Source: RGIG5579 sp045543495
Lineage (GTDB): Bacteria; Bacillota; Clostridia; Oscillospirales; SIG627
Assembly: GCA_045543495.1 (NCBI GenBank)
Contig: JAZQMO010000067.1
Span: 1-20,979, forward strand
DNA: 20,979 bases
Reading direction: 5' to 3'
How positions within the stretch are numbered: the first letter of the stretch is position 1; each line of letters begins with the position of its first letter. Position numbers and translations under genes: made by a program. Positions 1-6,020 of the stretch are shown in pieces. The notes under the pieces were generated by a model that worked only from the letters and a program-made list of their open reading frames with translations, did no database searches and was not told the origin of the DNA.

Positions 1-70
1 TTCTTTTCACCAGCGACAACTTCTCCGCCTTGCTATGACTTCGGTTCTTTCCTCCCTTGGGCCGTCCCAT
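1..70 (-). CDS. IS3-family transposase OrfA, N-terminal fragment (partial at window edge)
   Basis: Reading from ATG at 70-68 gives MGRPKGGKNRSHSKAEKLSL and continues past the left edge. The same residues from GKN onward begin the OrfA of the right-hand IS copy, which identifies the fragment. A strong ribosome binding site (AGGAGGA, 84-78) lies 7 bases upstream of the ATG. OrfA of IS3 elements is the helix-turn-helix DNA-binding part of the transposase. Only about 23 codons are present here, so nothing can be said about whether this copy is intact. The one internal difference from the right copy (position 26) is synonymous. Confidence 0.8.
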   Translation of the reverse strand, partial: MGRPKGGKNRSHSKAEKLSLVKR

Positions 71-126
71 CTCTTTTTCCTCCTATACAAAAATGTTGGT
101 AGACACTTTTTTTGTGTCTACCAACA
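1..126 (-). mobile_element. IS3-family element, 5' end only (left copy)
   Basis: This is the upstream end of an insertion sequence whose body runs off the left edge. Bases 1-60 match 20920-20979 of the fuller copy at the other end of the window with two mismatches (26 and 60). Read on the minus strand it shows an outer terminal repeat (TGTTGGTAGACAC at 126-114), then a ribosome binding site and the orfA start. The outer end resembles the opposite terminus of the right copy (19741-19760). The exact outer boundary, near 125-128, is inferred because no target duplication can be seen. Confidence 0.85.
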
Positions 127-128
127 TT
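92..128. repeat. Perfect 15-bp inverted repeat with T7/A7 loop at IS 5' end
   Basis: Arms 92-106 (AATGTTGGTAGACAC) and 114-128 (GTGTCTACCAACATT) are exact reverse complements separated by seven T. The outer arm is the IS terminal repeat and the inner arm is an inverted copy of it. On the minus strand the hairpin is followed by five T (93-89) and then, a few bases on, by the orfA ribosome binding site, so it resembles an intrinsic terminator that reads into the element. It also follows the 155-730 lipoprotein gene by 27 bases and could terminate it. Confidence 0.9.
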
Positions 129-154
129 ATATCATTTCAAATTTCAGGTCTTTT

Positions 155-730
155 TCAAGCCAGAAGAGAGCCTGTTTTTTCAAAATAGAAAAAGGCATCT
201 GTAATGGGCAGGGTGTAGAACCAGGCATCCCCCTTTTGGTTTGCCTGAAAATAGCGCCCGTCTCGCTTTTCCAGATCGGCCGCCCGGCCCCACCAGCCGC
301 AGGGGAGGGCATCGTAGGAATAGTAAAAGCCTCGGACATTTTTCTCCGACTCCTTATGAAAGCTGAAGATGACACAGCGTCTGGCATCGGAGGCGGTCTG
401 AAAAAAGATCAGCCTCAGGCCAAGGACGGTCAGGGCCTTTTCCAAGGCGTCGCTGTAAATTTCCGTTCGGTCACCGCTTTCCTTTTCATAGGAAACAAGC
501 CTCTCTTCTGCGGTGATGATCTCGTCCCCCTCTTCGGTTTTCGGCTTTTCCATGGCCACATAGATCCGCTCCGAGCCCAATTTTTCCATTTCCGCCACAC
601 ACTGCAAAAGGATCTCTTCATTCTCCTTTACGGAAAGAGCGATCCCATCGGGGCTTTGTTCTCCTTTTCCGTAGGAGCAGGAGGAGAGAAGGAGCAAGAG
701 GGAAAGGACGAAGGCACAAGATCGTTTCAT
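155..730 (-). CDS. Small predicted lipoprotein of unknown function
   Basis: A 191-residue protein that I do not recognise. Residues 1-18 are a lipoprotein signal: MKRS, a Leu-rich stretch and a lipobox ending LSSC, with Cys18 as the likely lipidated residue. The mature part is charged, then rich in aromatic residues near the C-terminus (GFYYSYDALPCGWWG around 140-155). The start at 730 is chosen because the signal peptide begins there and because its ATG overlaps the TGA of the upstream methyltransferase gene (ATGA, 730-727), implying translational coupling. GGAGGAAGGA upstream can serve as ribosome binding site. A longer in-frame reading upstream would run through the methyltransferase gene and is a shadow. 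The gene ends 27 bases before the IS hairpin. Confidence 0.75.
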   Translation of the reverse strand: MKRSCAFVLSLLLLLSSCSYGKGEQSPDGIALSVKENEEILLQCVAEMEKLGSERIYVAMEKPKTEEGDEIITAEERLVSYEKESGDRTEIYSDALEKALTVLGLRLIFFQTASDARRCVIFSFHKESEKNVRGFYYSYDALPCGWWGRAADLEKRDGRYFQANQKGDAWFYTLPITDAFFYFEKTGSLLA

Positions 731-1470
731 TGATTCCTTCCTCCGTATGAGATCACGCCCGTTTTGTAAAGCACTTGACATTCGGGGCTTTTTTCTCCCG
801 TTTCGTCCTGAATCAAAAAGGGAGCACGGCATTTCAGATCGGCCTTGGCACCCTTCACCCCTCGCACCAAAACGAGAGCAGGATCGGCACCGGGGGTGGA
901 GATCACGGGGATCATATCCTTTGGCTCCAGGGAAAATTCCTTCATGGCGGAAAACAATTCCGGCAAGCGAACCATACGGTATACGCAGAAAAATTCTCCC
1001 TTGTCCTGCAAAAGTCGGGAGGCGGAGCGGCACACATCCCGAATGTCACACAGAACCTCGTGTCTTGCAATGCGCTTTTTCTCCGTTTCGTTGACCTTGC
1101 CCGAATCCTTTTTCATATAAGGTGGGTTGGTGAAGACAAAGTCGCAAGGGAAGGGGATCAGATCTTCCGCCCGCTTCAAGTCCCCGCAAATGACCTCCAC
1201 TTTGTCCTCAAAGCCGTTGAGGGCAATGTTCTCCTTGGCCAACAGGGCGTAGTCCTCCTGAATTTCAAGGGCGTAAAGCTTTTTGAATTCCTTGTGGATG
1301 GAAAGCAACAGGGGAATGATCCCCCCGCCTGTGCCAAATTCCGCTCCAACGCTGTTTTTGCGGGGGCGAACAAAGCCCGATAACAGCACCGCATCGGTTC
1401 CGAAGGAAAAGCCGTCGGAATACTGATACATATTATGGGTCTCGTCAATGCTTTGCAGGATCTTTGACAT
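727..1470 (-). CDS. TrmN6-like tRNA (adenine-N6)-methyltransferase
   Basis: A 247-residue class I SAM-dependent methyltransferase. The SAM-binding motif I is EFGTGGG (44-50), the acidic residue after strand 2 lies in ALEIQ (67-71), and the catalytic NPPY motif is at 115-118, typical of N6-adenine methyltransferases. Length and N-terminus (QSIDETHNMYQYSDGFSFGT) fit the YfiC/TrmN6 family, which in E. coli methylates A37 of tRNA1(Val). The Firmicute members are annotated by similarity only, so the exact tRNA substrate is inferred. The start is ATG at 1470 with GAGAGGA upstream. It is the first gene of a two-gene unit with the lipoprotein at 155-730. Confidence 0.85.
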   Translation of the reverse strand: MSKILQSIDETHNMYQYSDGFSFGTDAVLLSGFVRPRKNSVGAEFGTGGGIIPLLLSIHKEFKKLYALEIQEDYALLAKENIALNGFEDKVEVICGDLKRAEDLIPFPCDFVFTNPPYMKKDSGKVNETEKKRIARHEVLCDIRDVCRSASRLLQDKGEFFCVYRMVRLPELFSAMKEFSLEPKDMIPVISTPGADPALVLVRGVKGAKADLKCRAPFLIQDETGEKSPECQVLYKTGVISYGGRNQ

Positions 1471-1496
1471 TTTTATCCTCTCTTTTGTTTGTTGAC

Positions 1497-1525
1497 TTGA
1501 AATATCAAGGAATTTGTGTTACCAT
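1497..1525 (+). promoter_or_regulatory. Probable sigma-A promoter (extended -10) for the DUF6062 gene
   Basis: TTGAAA (1497-1502), a 17-base spacer and TACCAT (1520-1525), with TG one base upstream of the -10 (1517-1518). It lies in the gap between the divergent methyltransferase and DUF6062 genes, 30 bases ahead of the ATG at 1555. That start is preceded by AGGAG (1543-1547). Confidence 0.55.
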
Positions 1526-1554
1526 AGAAAAAGAATGAAAAAAGGAGATTCTCC

Positions 1555-2289
1555 ATGGAAAAAATATATACGATCCCCGTCAATGAGGCCTTCGATGAAT
1601 CGGGCTCCTGTCCCTTCTGCCGTATGAAGAAAAAGCTGGAGGAAAACGAGATCGAGCTCATTTTGGGCGCTTCTATGATGGAGCCGGATATCCGCATTCA
1701 AACCAATGAAAAGGGCTTCTGCGCCCATCATTTTGAAAAAATGTATGCGGCTCAAAAGAGATTGCCTCTTGCTCTGATGCTGGAAAGCCATCTGGATCTG
1801 ATCAAGAAGGAGTGCGCAACCCCAAAGCTTGCCTTGAAGGATAAGCTTGTGACCGTGTCCGATAAGACCGATTCCTTCGCCAAGGGCTGCTATGTGTGCG
1901 ACCGAGTGGAGTTCCACTGGTCCAAAATGTTTGAAACTGCCTGTCTCCTTTGGGAAATGGATCTTGAATTTCGCAAAAAAATGGAAAAGCAGACCTATTT
2001 CTGTCTGCCCTGCTATACACGGTTTTTAAGAACCGCAAAGCTTTATATTTCCAAGAAAAAGCTTCCTGATTTTTTGGAGGAGGCGCAAAATGTGGAAATG
2101 AAATATTTAGAAGAGCTGAAGGCCGATGTATCTCATTTTTGCAAAAAGTTTGATTATCGCTATCAGAAGGAGCCTTGGGGCAATGCCAAGGATTCCGTGG
2201 AGAGAGCCATTCGCTTCCTCTCGGGGGAGAGTGACTTTTTCGCCCCCACCCCTGCCGATTCCGAGGATTTCAGTCAAACTGAAAGCTGA
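1555..2289 (+). CDS. DUF6062 family cysteine-rich protein
   Basis: A 244-residue cytoplasmic protein matching the Clostridia family usually called DUF6062, whose function is unknown. The visible signature is a set of paired cysteines: CPFC (Cys19/Cys22), GFCAHH (Cys56, His58, His59), GCYVC (Cys112/Cys115) with His121 nearby, and CLPC (Cys150/Cys153). This arrangement could bind metal, probably zinc, or be redox-active; that is inference. There is no signal peptide or membrane segment. The C-terminus is acidic. It starts at ATG 1555 behind AGGAG and has its own promoter. Its last 20 bases overlap the 3' end of tsaD on the opposite strand, and no terminator is visible between them. Confidence 0.8.
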   Translation: MEKIYTIPVNEAFDESGSCPFCRMKKKLEENEIELILGASMMEPDIRIQTNEKGFCAHHFEKMYAAQKRLPLALMLESHLDLIKKECATPKLALKDKLVTVSDKTDSFAKGCYVCDRVEFHWSKMFETACLLWEMDLEFRKKMEKQTYFCLPCYTRFLRTAKLYISKKKLPDFLEEAQNVEMKYLEELKADVSHFCKKFDYRYQKEPWGNAKDSVERAIRFLSGESDFFAPTPADSEDFSQTES

Positions 2290-3286
2290 AGGGTGAGGTA
2301 GCGTAGGCGTTGAGGCTCTCGTCTGCCACAATGCCCGCCTTCAGGTTGTAATAGGCCTGAGCGCCGATCATGGCGCCGTTGTCTCCGCATAGGGAGAGGG
2401 GCGGCAGATAAAGCTTTGCCCCGCATTTTTCGGCAACTCGCTCTGCCGCAGCACGAATGTGGGAATTGGCGGCAACACCGCCTGCCAACACCACCTTGTC
2501 AAGTCCTGTTTTTCGGATGGCGTTTTCCAATCTCGAGGAAATGCCCGCGCAAACGGCCTTTGTGAAGGAAGCGGCCAGATCCTCCGGCACGATCTCTTCC
2601 CCCAGCTGCTTTTTGTTGTGGGTGTAATTGATCACGGCGGTCTTTAATCCCGAGAAGGTGAAATCAAAATCGTGATCCCGAATGGCCGCCGCAGGGAAGG
2701 GGATGGCATCGGGATCGCCGAGATGCGCCAAGCGATCCATTTCCTTGCCGCCGGGATAACCGATCCCCAAAACTCTTGCCGCCTTGTCAAAGGCCTCGCC
2801 TGCCGCATCGTCACGGGTGGCGCCGATGAGGGAAAAGGCGGTATATCCCTTCACCTCCACAAGAGAGGTGTGGCCGCCGCTCATGATCAGGGCCAAAAAG
2901 GGAGGCTCCAAATCGGGGTGGCAAAGGTAAGAGGCGGCAATGTGCCCCTCAATGTGGTTGACGGGAATCAGCGGCTTTCTCTTGGCAAAGGCAAGGCTTT
3001 TGGCAAAGTTTACCCCCACCAAAAGGGCCCCGATCAGTCCGGGGCGATTGGTCACCCCAATGGCATCGATCTCATCCAAGGTCACCCCCGCCTGTTCCAG
3101 GGCCTTTTCATATACGGTGCAAATGGCCTCCGTGTGAGCACGGGATGCGATCTCGGGCACCACGCCGCCGTAGCGGTTGTGAATGTCGATCTGCGAGAGC
3201 ACGATATCCGAAAGGATCCGTCTGCCGTCCTCTACCACGGCACAGCAGGTTTCATCACAGGAGGATTCAAAGGCAAGTATTTTCAT
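2270..3286 (-). CDS. tsaD: tRNA N6-adenosine threonylcarbamoyltransferase TsaD
   Basis: A 338-residue protein of the normal length for TsaD (Gcp/YgjD), the ASKHA-fold subunit that transfers threonylcarbamoyl to A37 of ANN-decoding tRNAs (t6A). It begins KILAFESSCDET. The metal ligands lie in NHIEGH (His111, His115), followed by SGGHTS near 136-141 and LAGGVAANSHIR further on, all family signatures. The start is ATG at 3286, with AAAGGAAA upstream. It overlaps rimI by 20 bases and runs tail-to-tail into the DUF6062 gene by 20 bases. The usual partners tsaB and tsaE are not in this window. Confidence 0.97.
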   Translation of the reverse strand: MKILAFESSCDETCCAVVEDGRRILSDIVLSQIDIHNRYGGVVPEIASRAHTEAICTVYEKALEQAGVTLDEIDAIGVTNRPGLIGALLVGVNFAKSLAFAKRKPLIPVNHIEGHIAASYLCHPDLEPPFLALIMSGGHTSLVEVKGYTAFSLIGATRDDAAGEAFDKAARVLGIGYPGGKEMDRLAHLGDPDAIPFPAAAIRDHDFDFTFSGLKTAVINYTHNKKQLGEEIVPEDLAASFTKAVCAGISSRLENAIRKTGLDKVVLAGGVAANSHIRAAAERVAEKCGAKLYLPPLSLCGDNGAMIGAQAYYNLKAGIVADESLNAYATSPFSFQFD

Positions 3287-3734
3287 CGTTTGTTTCCTTT
3301 ATAAGTAGTTGATATAAAACGGCATCGTCCGAGGGATTGGAGTAATATCCCGCTCGCCGTCCCACAGGGGAAAAGCCCATTTTTTCATACAGGGCTCTCG
3401 CACCCCGATTTTCCCCTCTCACCTCGAGGAAAAAGCGGGAGCTTCCCGCCTTCTTTTCTTCGGCGAGCCAGTGGGAAAGCAAGGTCTCGCCAAGCCCCCT
3501 TCTTCGGAATTCGGGCAAAACGGCGATCCGCAAAAGCTCCGCTTCTCCCGCAATGCGGGAGGCAATCAGGTACCCCGCCTCTTCTCCGTCACAGCAAAGA
3601 ATAAGGCCCCTTCCGAAGGCCCCCTCAAAGTGGCCCTCCAGGGCTTCTTCTCCCCAAGGGTCGGAAAAGATGCGCCCCTCCGCTTTTTGGAGAAAGGGGA
3701 GGTCAATAAAATCGGCAGATCGGATCTCAATCAT
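3267..3734 (-). CDS. rimI: RimI-like GNAT N-acetyltransferase
   Basis: A 155-residue GNAT-fold acetyltransferase. The acetyl-CoA pyrophosphate-binding signature is RRRGLG, following the strand LLRIAVLPEF, and ENRGARALYEKMGF is the typical C-terminal GNAT motif. RimI acetylates the N-terminus of ribosomal protein S18 in E. coli, and rimI is very often next to tsaD, so the context supports the name; the substrate here is inferred. I chose ATG at 3734, because the longer in-frame reading runs through the phosphatase gene. The first eight bases overlap the end of the phosphatase gene, and the last 20 bases overlap the start of tsaD, giving a tightly coupled operon. Confidence 0.85.
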   Translation of the reverse strand: MIEIRSADFIDLPFLQKAEGRIFSDPWGEEALEGHFEGAFGRGLILCCDGEEAGYLIASRIAGEAELLRIAVLPEFRRRGLGETLLSHWLAEEKKAGSSRFFLEVRGENRGARALYEKMGFSPVGRRAGYYSNPSDDAVLYQLLIKETNDENTCL

Positions 3735-4158
3735 GGAGGATCCCCCGCTTTTCCAAATCCAAAAGGCCCTGAAGGATGCGCTCGGCACAGATCTCGTAGG
3801 TGGCAAGAGAGCCCCCGAAGGGATCCCCCACATCCTGCGGCATGGAGACGGTCTTTCCTTCTCCGCCGAAGGCCTGACAGATCAGCCTTGCGTGGTTTTC
3901 CGTAATGCCCACCACAAGGTCGGCCCACTCGATCCTCTCCAGAGTCAGGGGCTTGGAGCGATGGGAGGAAAGGTCAATGCCGTATTTTTCCCGCAGAACC
4001 TCCACGGCCTCTCGGGAGGCGGCATCCCCCGCATCGGCATAGATCCCCGCAGAGTCTGCCATCAGCTTGATATGCTTTTCCTCTCCCATTTTTCTTGCCA
4101 AGGCCTCGGCCATGGGGGAGCGGCAGGTGTTGCCGGTGCATACGAAAAGTACGTTCAA
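3727..4158 (-). CDS. Low-molecular-weight phosphatase, probable protein arginine phosphatase (YwlE-like)
   Basis: A 143-residue LMW-PTP-fold phosphatase. The catalytic P-loop near the N-terminus is VCTGNTCRSPMAEA (C-x5-R-S), and the general-acid loop is DVGDPFGGS. The Thr in CTGNTCRS and the DPFGGS loop resemble Bacillus YwlE, where that Thr favours phosphoarginine over phosphotyrosine; arginine phosphatase activity is therefore a reasoned inference. The likely start is TTG at 4158, because AGAGGTG sits 6 bases upstream and the protein then begins right at the first beta strand. A longer reading to 4206 would cross the promoter. It is first in the operon with rimI and tsaD. Confidence 0.88.
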   Translation of the reverse strand: MNVLFVCTGNTCRSPMAEALARKMGEEKHIKLMADSAGIYADAGDAASREAVEVLREKYGIDLSSHRSKPLTLERIEWADLVVGITENHARLICQAFGGEGKTVSMPQDVGDPFGGSLATYEICAERILQGLLDLEKRGILHD

Positions 4159-4177
4159 TTCTTTCACCTCTTTTTTT

Positions 4178-4206
4178 ATTGTAACACAGGAAGATGAAAA
4201 ATACAA
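4178..4206 (-). promoter_or_regulatory. Probable promoter for the phosphatase-rimI-tsaD operon
   Basis: On the minus strand TTGTAT (4206-4201), a 17-base spacer, then TACAAT (4183-4178) with TG one base before it (extended -10). The predicted transcript would start near 4171, leaving a leader of only about a dozen bases that still contains the AGAGGTG ribosome binding site. It overlaps an opposite-facing promoter at 4179-4207. Confidence 0.55.
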
Positions 4207-4207
4207 C
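4179..4207 (+). promoter_or_regulatory. Probable promoter for the 4236-7438 operon
   Basis: TTGTAA (4179-4184), 17-base spacer, TACAAC (4202-4207). It is weaker than the minus-strand promoter it overlaps: the -35 hexamer of one covers the -10 hexamer of the other, so both polymerases cannot occupy the site together. The first gene starts at GTG 4236 behind AGGAGG (4225-4230). Confidence 0.45.
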
Positions 4208-4235
4208 GTAAGTTTGTTTCTTTTAGGAGGAAAGT

Positions 4236-5369
4236 GTGAAAAAAAAGGATATTTTGACCCTCGCTGCCATTTTCACCGTGGTGTTTTTACTGTTGGGCGT
4301 TTTTCTTTGGGTCTATCAGATCTATCAGCAAAAGGGCTTGAGCCTCATTGAGGAATTGGAGGGGGAGTATGAATATGACGGAAAGATACTCTATTCCGCA
4401 GACCGAGGGGAGGCCCTCCGTTTTGATTCTCTCGGGCGGGCCCGCTTTGCTCCCCTGAAGAAGGAAAGCTTTTCCCTGTCTGATTGGTTTGAAAACGGAG
4501 GGGAATACAGCTATTTTGTCTACCCTTATAAAAACGATTATGAGGTGGTCTACACCTATTATTACCCCGCTTATGAGGGGTATGAGCCCTTTTGGCCCGC
4601 CTGCCGTCAGGGAAAGCTGATCTATATTGACGGGGAAGGGAAAAAGTGGCGCATCCATCCCGAGGAGGGGCTTTGCTATCCTATGCTGGCCGATTCCATT
4701 GAGGGGGTAGATCCCTACGGCCAAAACATCCTCGGCTTTTCTGCCGAGGCTCGCTGGGCCGTTTCCATGGAGGGGAGCGTTGCCACCCTGTATCACACCG
4801 ATCCGATGGATGATTCTCTGCGCATTGTAGACAAAAAGACCGTGGATCTTTCCTCCTTCGGAAAAGAGATCACCTTCGGTGCCTTCGTTTCGGAGACCGA
4901 GGCCTATTTTTCCGCCGTGAAGGATGGGAAAAGGGTCTATTTCGCCCTGAATGCCGCCACGGGAGAGACCGCCCCCGCACAGCTTTCCGAGGGGGATTAC
5001 TCCGAGCCCGTTTCCCGCCTGTATGCCCAGCGCTTCTCTCGCACGGAAAAGGAGGAGAAAAAAGGCTTTTTCCTTGCTTGGAGTCACCTGCTTCTGGGTA
5101 CGGAATACACCTCTCCCCAATTGGAAGGCTATTCCCAGGGCAAGATCTTAAAGGTCTCCCCCAAGGGAGAATATGCCTTGGCCGAGGTGAAGGGAGAGAG
5201 CGGGGAAGACACCGTTGTGACAAGCCGCAAGCGCAGCGTTTCTCTTTCCTCCGTCTTGGAGGAGGGAGAGGAGATCGTAAGCCTTGATTTCGTTTATGAA
5301 AATGTGATCCTTTTGGGGATCCGAACGGGCGAAAGCACCGTATACCGAAGCTACAAAATCTGTTTTTGA
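4236..5369 (+). CDS. Membrane-anchored protein of unknown function
   Basis: A 377-residue protein that I do not recognise. Residues 7-28 form one hydrophobic segment (ILTLAAIFTVVFLLLG and following) after a Lys-rich start, so it is probably a single-pass signal anchor with the rest outside the membrane. The outer part is rich in Tyr, Gly, Glu and Asp and is made of short strand-like blocks. Recurring patterns such as GKILYSADRGE, GKLIYIDGEGKKW and GKRVYFALNAATGE suggest a beta-propeller-like fold; this is only an impression. The start is GTG 4236 with AGGAGG five bases upstream. It is the first gene of an operon with a HAD phosphatase (6-base gap) and a PIG-L deacetylase. Confidence 0.75.
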   Translation: MKKKDILTLAAIFTVVFLLLGVFLWVYQIYQQKGLSLIEELEGEYEYDGKILYSADRGEALRFDSLGRARFAPLKKESFSLSDWFENGGEYSYFVYPYKNDYEVVYTYYYPAYEGYEPFWPACRQGKLIYIDGEGKKWRIHPEEGLCYPMLADSIEGVDPYGQNILGFSAEARWAVSMEGSVATLYHTDPMDDSLRIVDKKTVDLSSFGKEITFGAFVSETEAYFSAVKDGKRVYFALNAATGETAPAQLSEGDYSEPVSRLYAQRFSRTEKEEKKGFFLAWSHLLLGTEYTSPQLEGYSQGKILKVSPKGEYALAEVKGESGEDTVVTSRKRSVSLSSVLEEGEEIVSLDFVYENVILLGIRTGESTVYRSYKICF

Positions 5370-5375
5370 GGGATT

Positions 5376-6020
5376 ATGAAACACATCTTTTTTGATTTGG
5401 ACGGCACCCTGACCGATCCCGGTCTCGGCATTACCAATTCCGTGATGCACGCCCTGAAAAGCTACGGCATCGTGGAGGAGGATCGGGAAAAGCTCTATCC
5501 CTTTATCGGCCCTCCCTTGTTGGACTCCTTTCAGCGCTACTACGGCTTTTCCGAGGACAAGGCGCTGGAGGCCATAGAGCGCTATCGGGAATATTTTGCC
5601 GTAACGGGGCTTTTTGAAAACGAGGTGTACGAGGGCGTCCCCCAAATGCTGGAGCGCCTTTTGGGGGCGGGAAAAAGACTGTATCTTGCCACCTCCAAGC
5701 CCGAGGTGTTCGCCCGCAGAATTTTGGATCATTTCCACCTGACATCCTGTTTTCACGGGATCTACGGCGCCTCCTTGGATGAAAAAGCACCGAGTGAAAA
5801 AAAGGATATTCTCCGTCAAGCTCTGACCCTTTCCGGTGCCGACCCCCGAGATTCCGTGATGGTAGGGGATCGAAGGTACGATATGGAGGGCGGGCTTCTG
5901 TTCGGAATGAAGACCGTCGGTGTCCTCTACGGCTACGGCTCTCGAGAGGAATTGGAGCAGGCAGGGGCCTGCTTCGTTGCAGAAAATCTTACAGAATTGG
6001 AAAAGGAGCTTATGCTGTGA
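5376..6020 (+). CDS. HAD-superfamily phosphatase (GphA/PGP-like)
   Basis: A 214-residue HAD hydrolase. Motif I is DLDGT (Asp7 nucleophile, Asp9 acid), motif II is ATSKP, and motif III/IV is MVGDRRYDMEGG. A helical cap of about 75 residues sits between motifs I and II, as in phosphoglycolate phosphatase and related 5'-nucleotidase-type enzymes. The natural substrate cannot be read from the sequence. The protein is cytoplasmic. The start is ATG 5376 with GAGGG just upstream, six bases after the previous stop. Its stop overlaps the GTG of the next gene (GTGA, 6017-6020), so translation of the two is probably coupled. Confidence 0.85.
   Translation: MKHIFFDLDGTLTDPGLGITNSVMHALKSYGIVEEDREKLYPFIGPPLLDSFQRYYGFSEDKALEAIERYREYFAVTGLFENEVYEGVPQMLERLLGAGKRLYLATSKPEVFARRILDHFHLTSCFHGIYGASLDEKAPSEKKDILRQALTLSGADPRDSVMVGDRRYDMEGGLLFGMKTVGVLYGYGSREELEQAGACFVAENLTELEKELML

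Noticed and set aside
35..733. Open frame of 232 codons on the plus strand
   Set aside because: It is the reverse-strand shadow of the lipoprotein gene and crosses the IS terminus.
155..1033. 292-codon version of the lipoprotein gene
   Set aside because: The extra 100 codons run through the methyltransferase gene in another frame; the signal peptide and ATGA overlap fix the start at 730.
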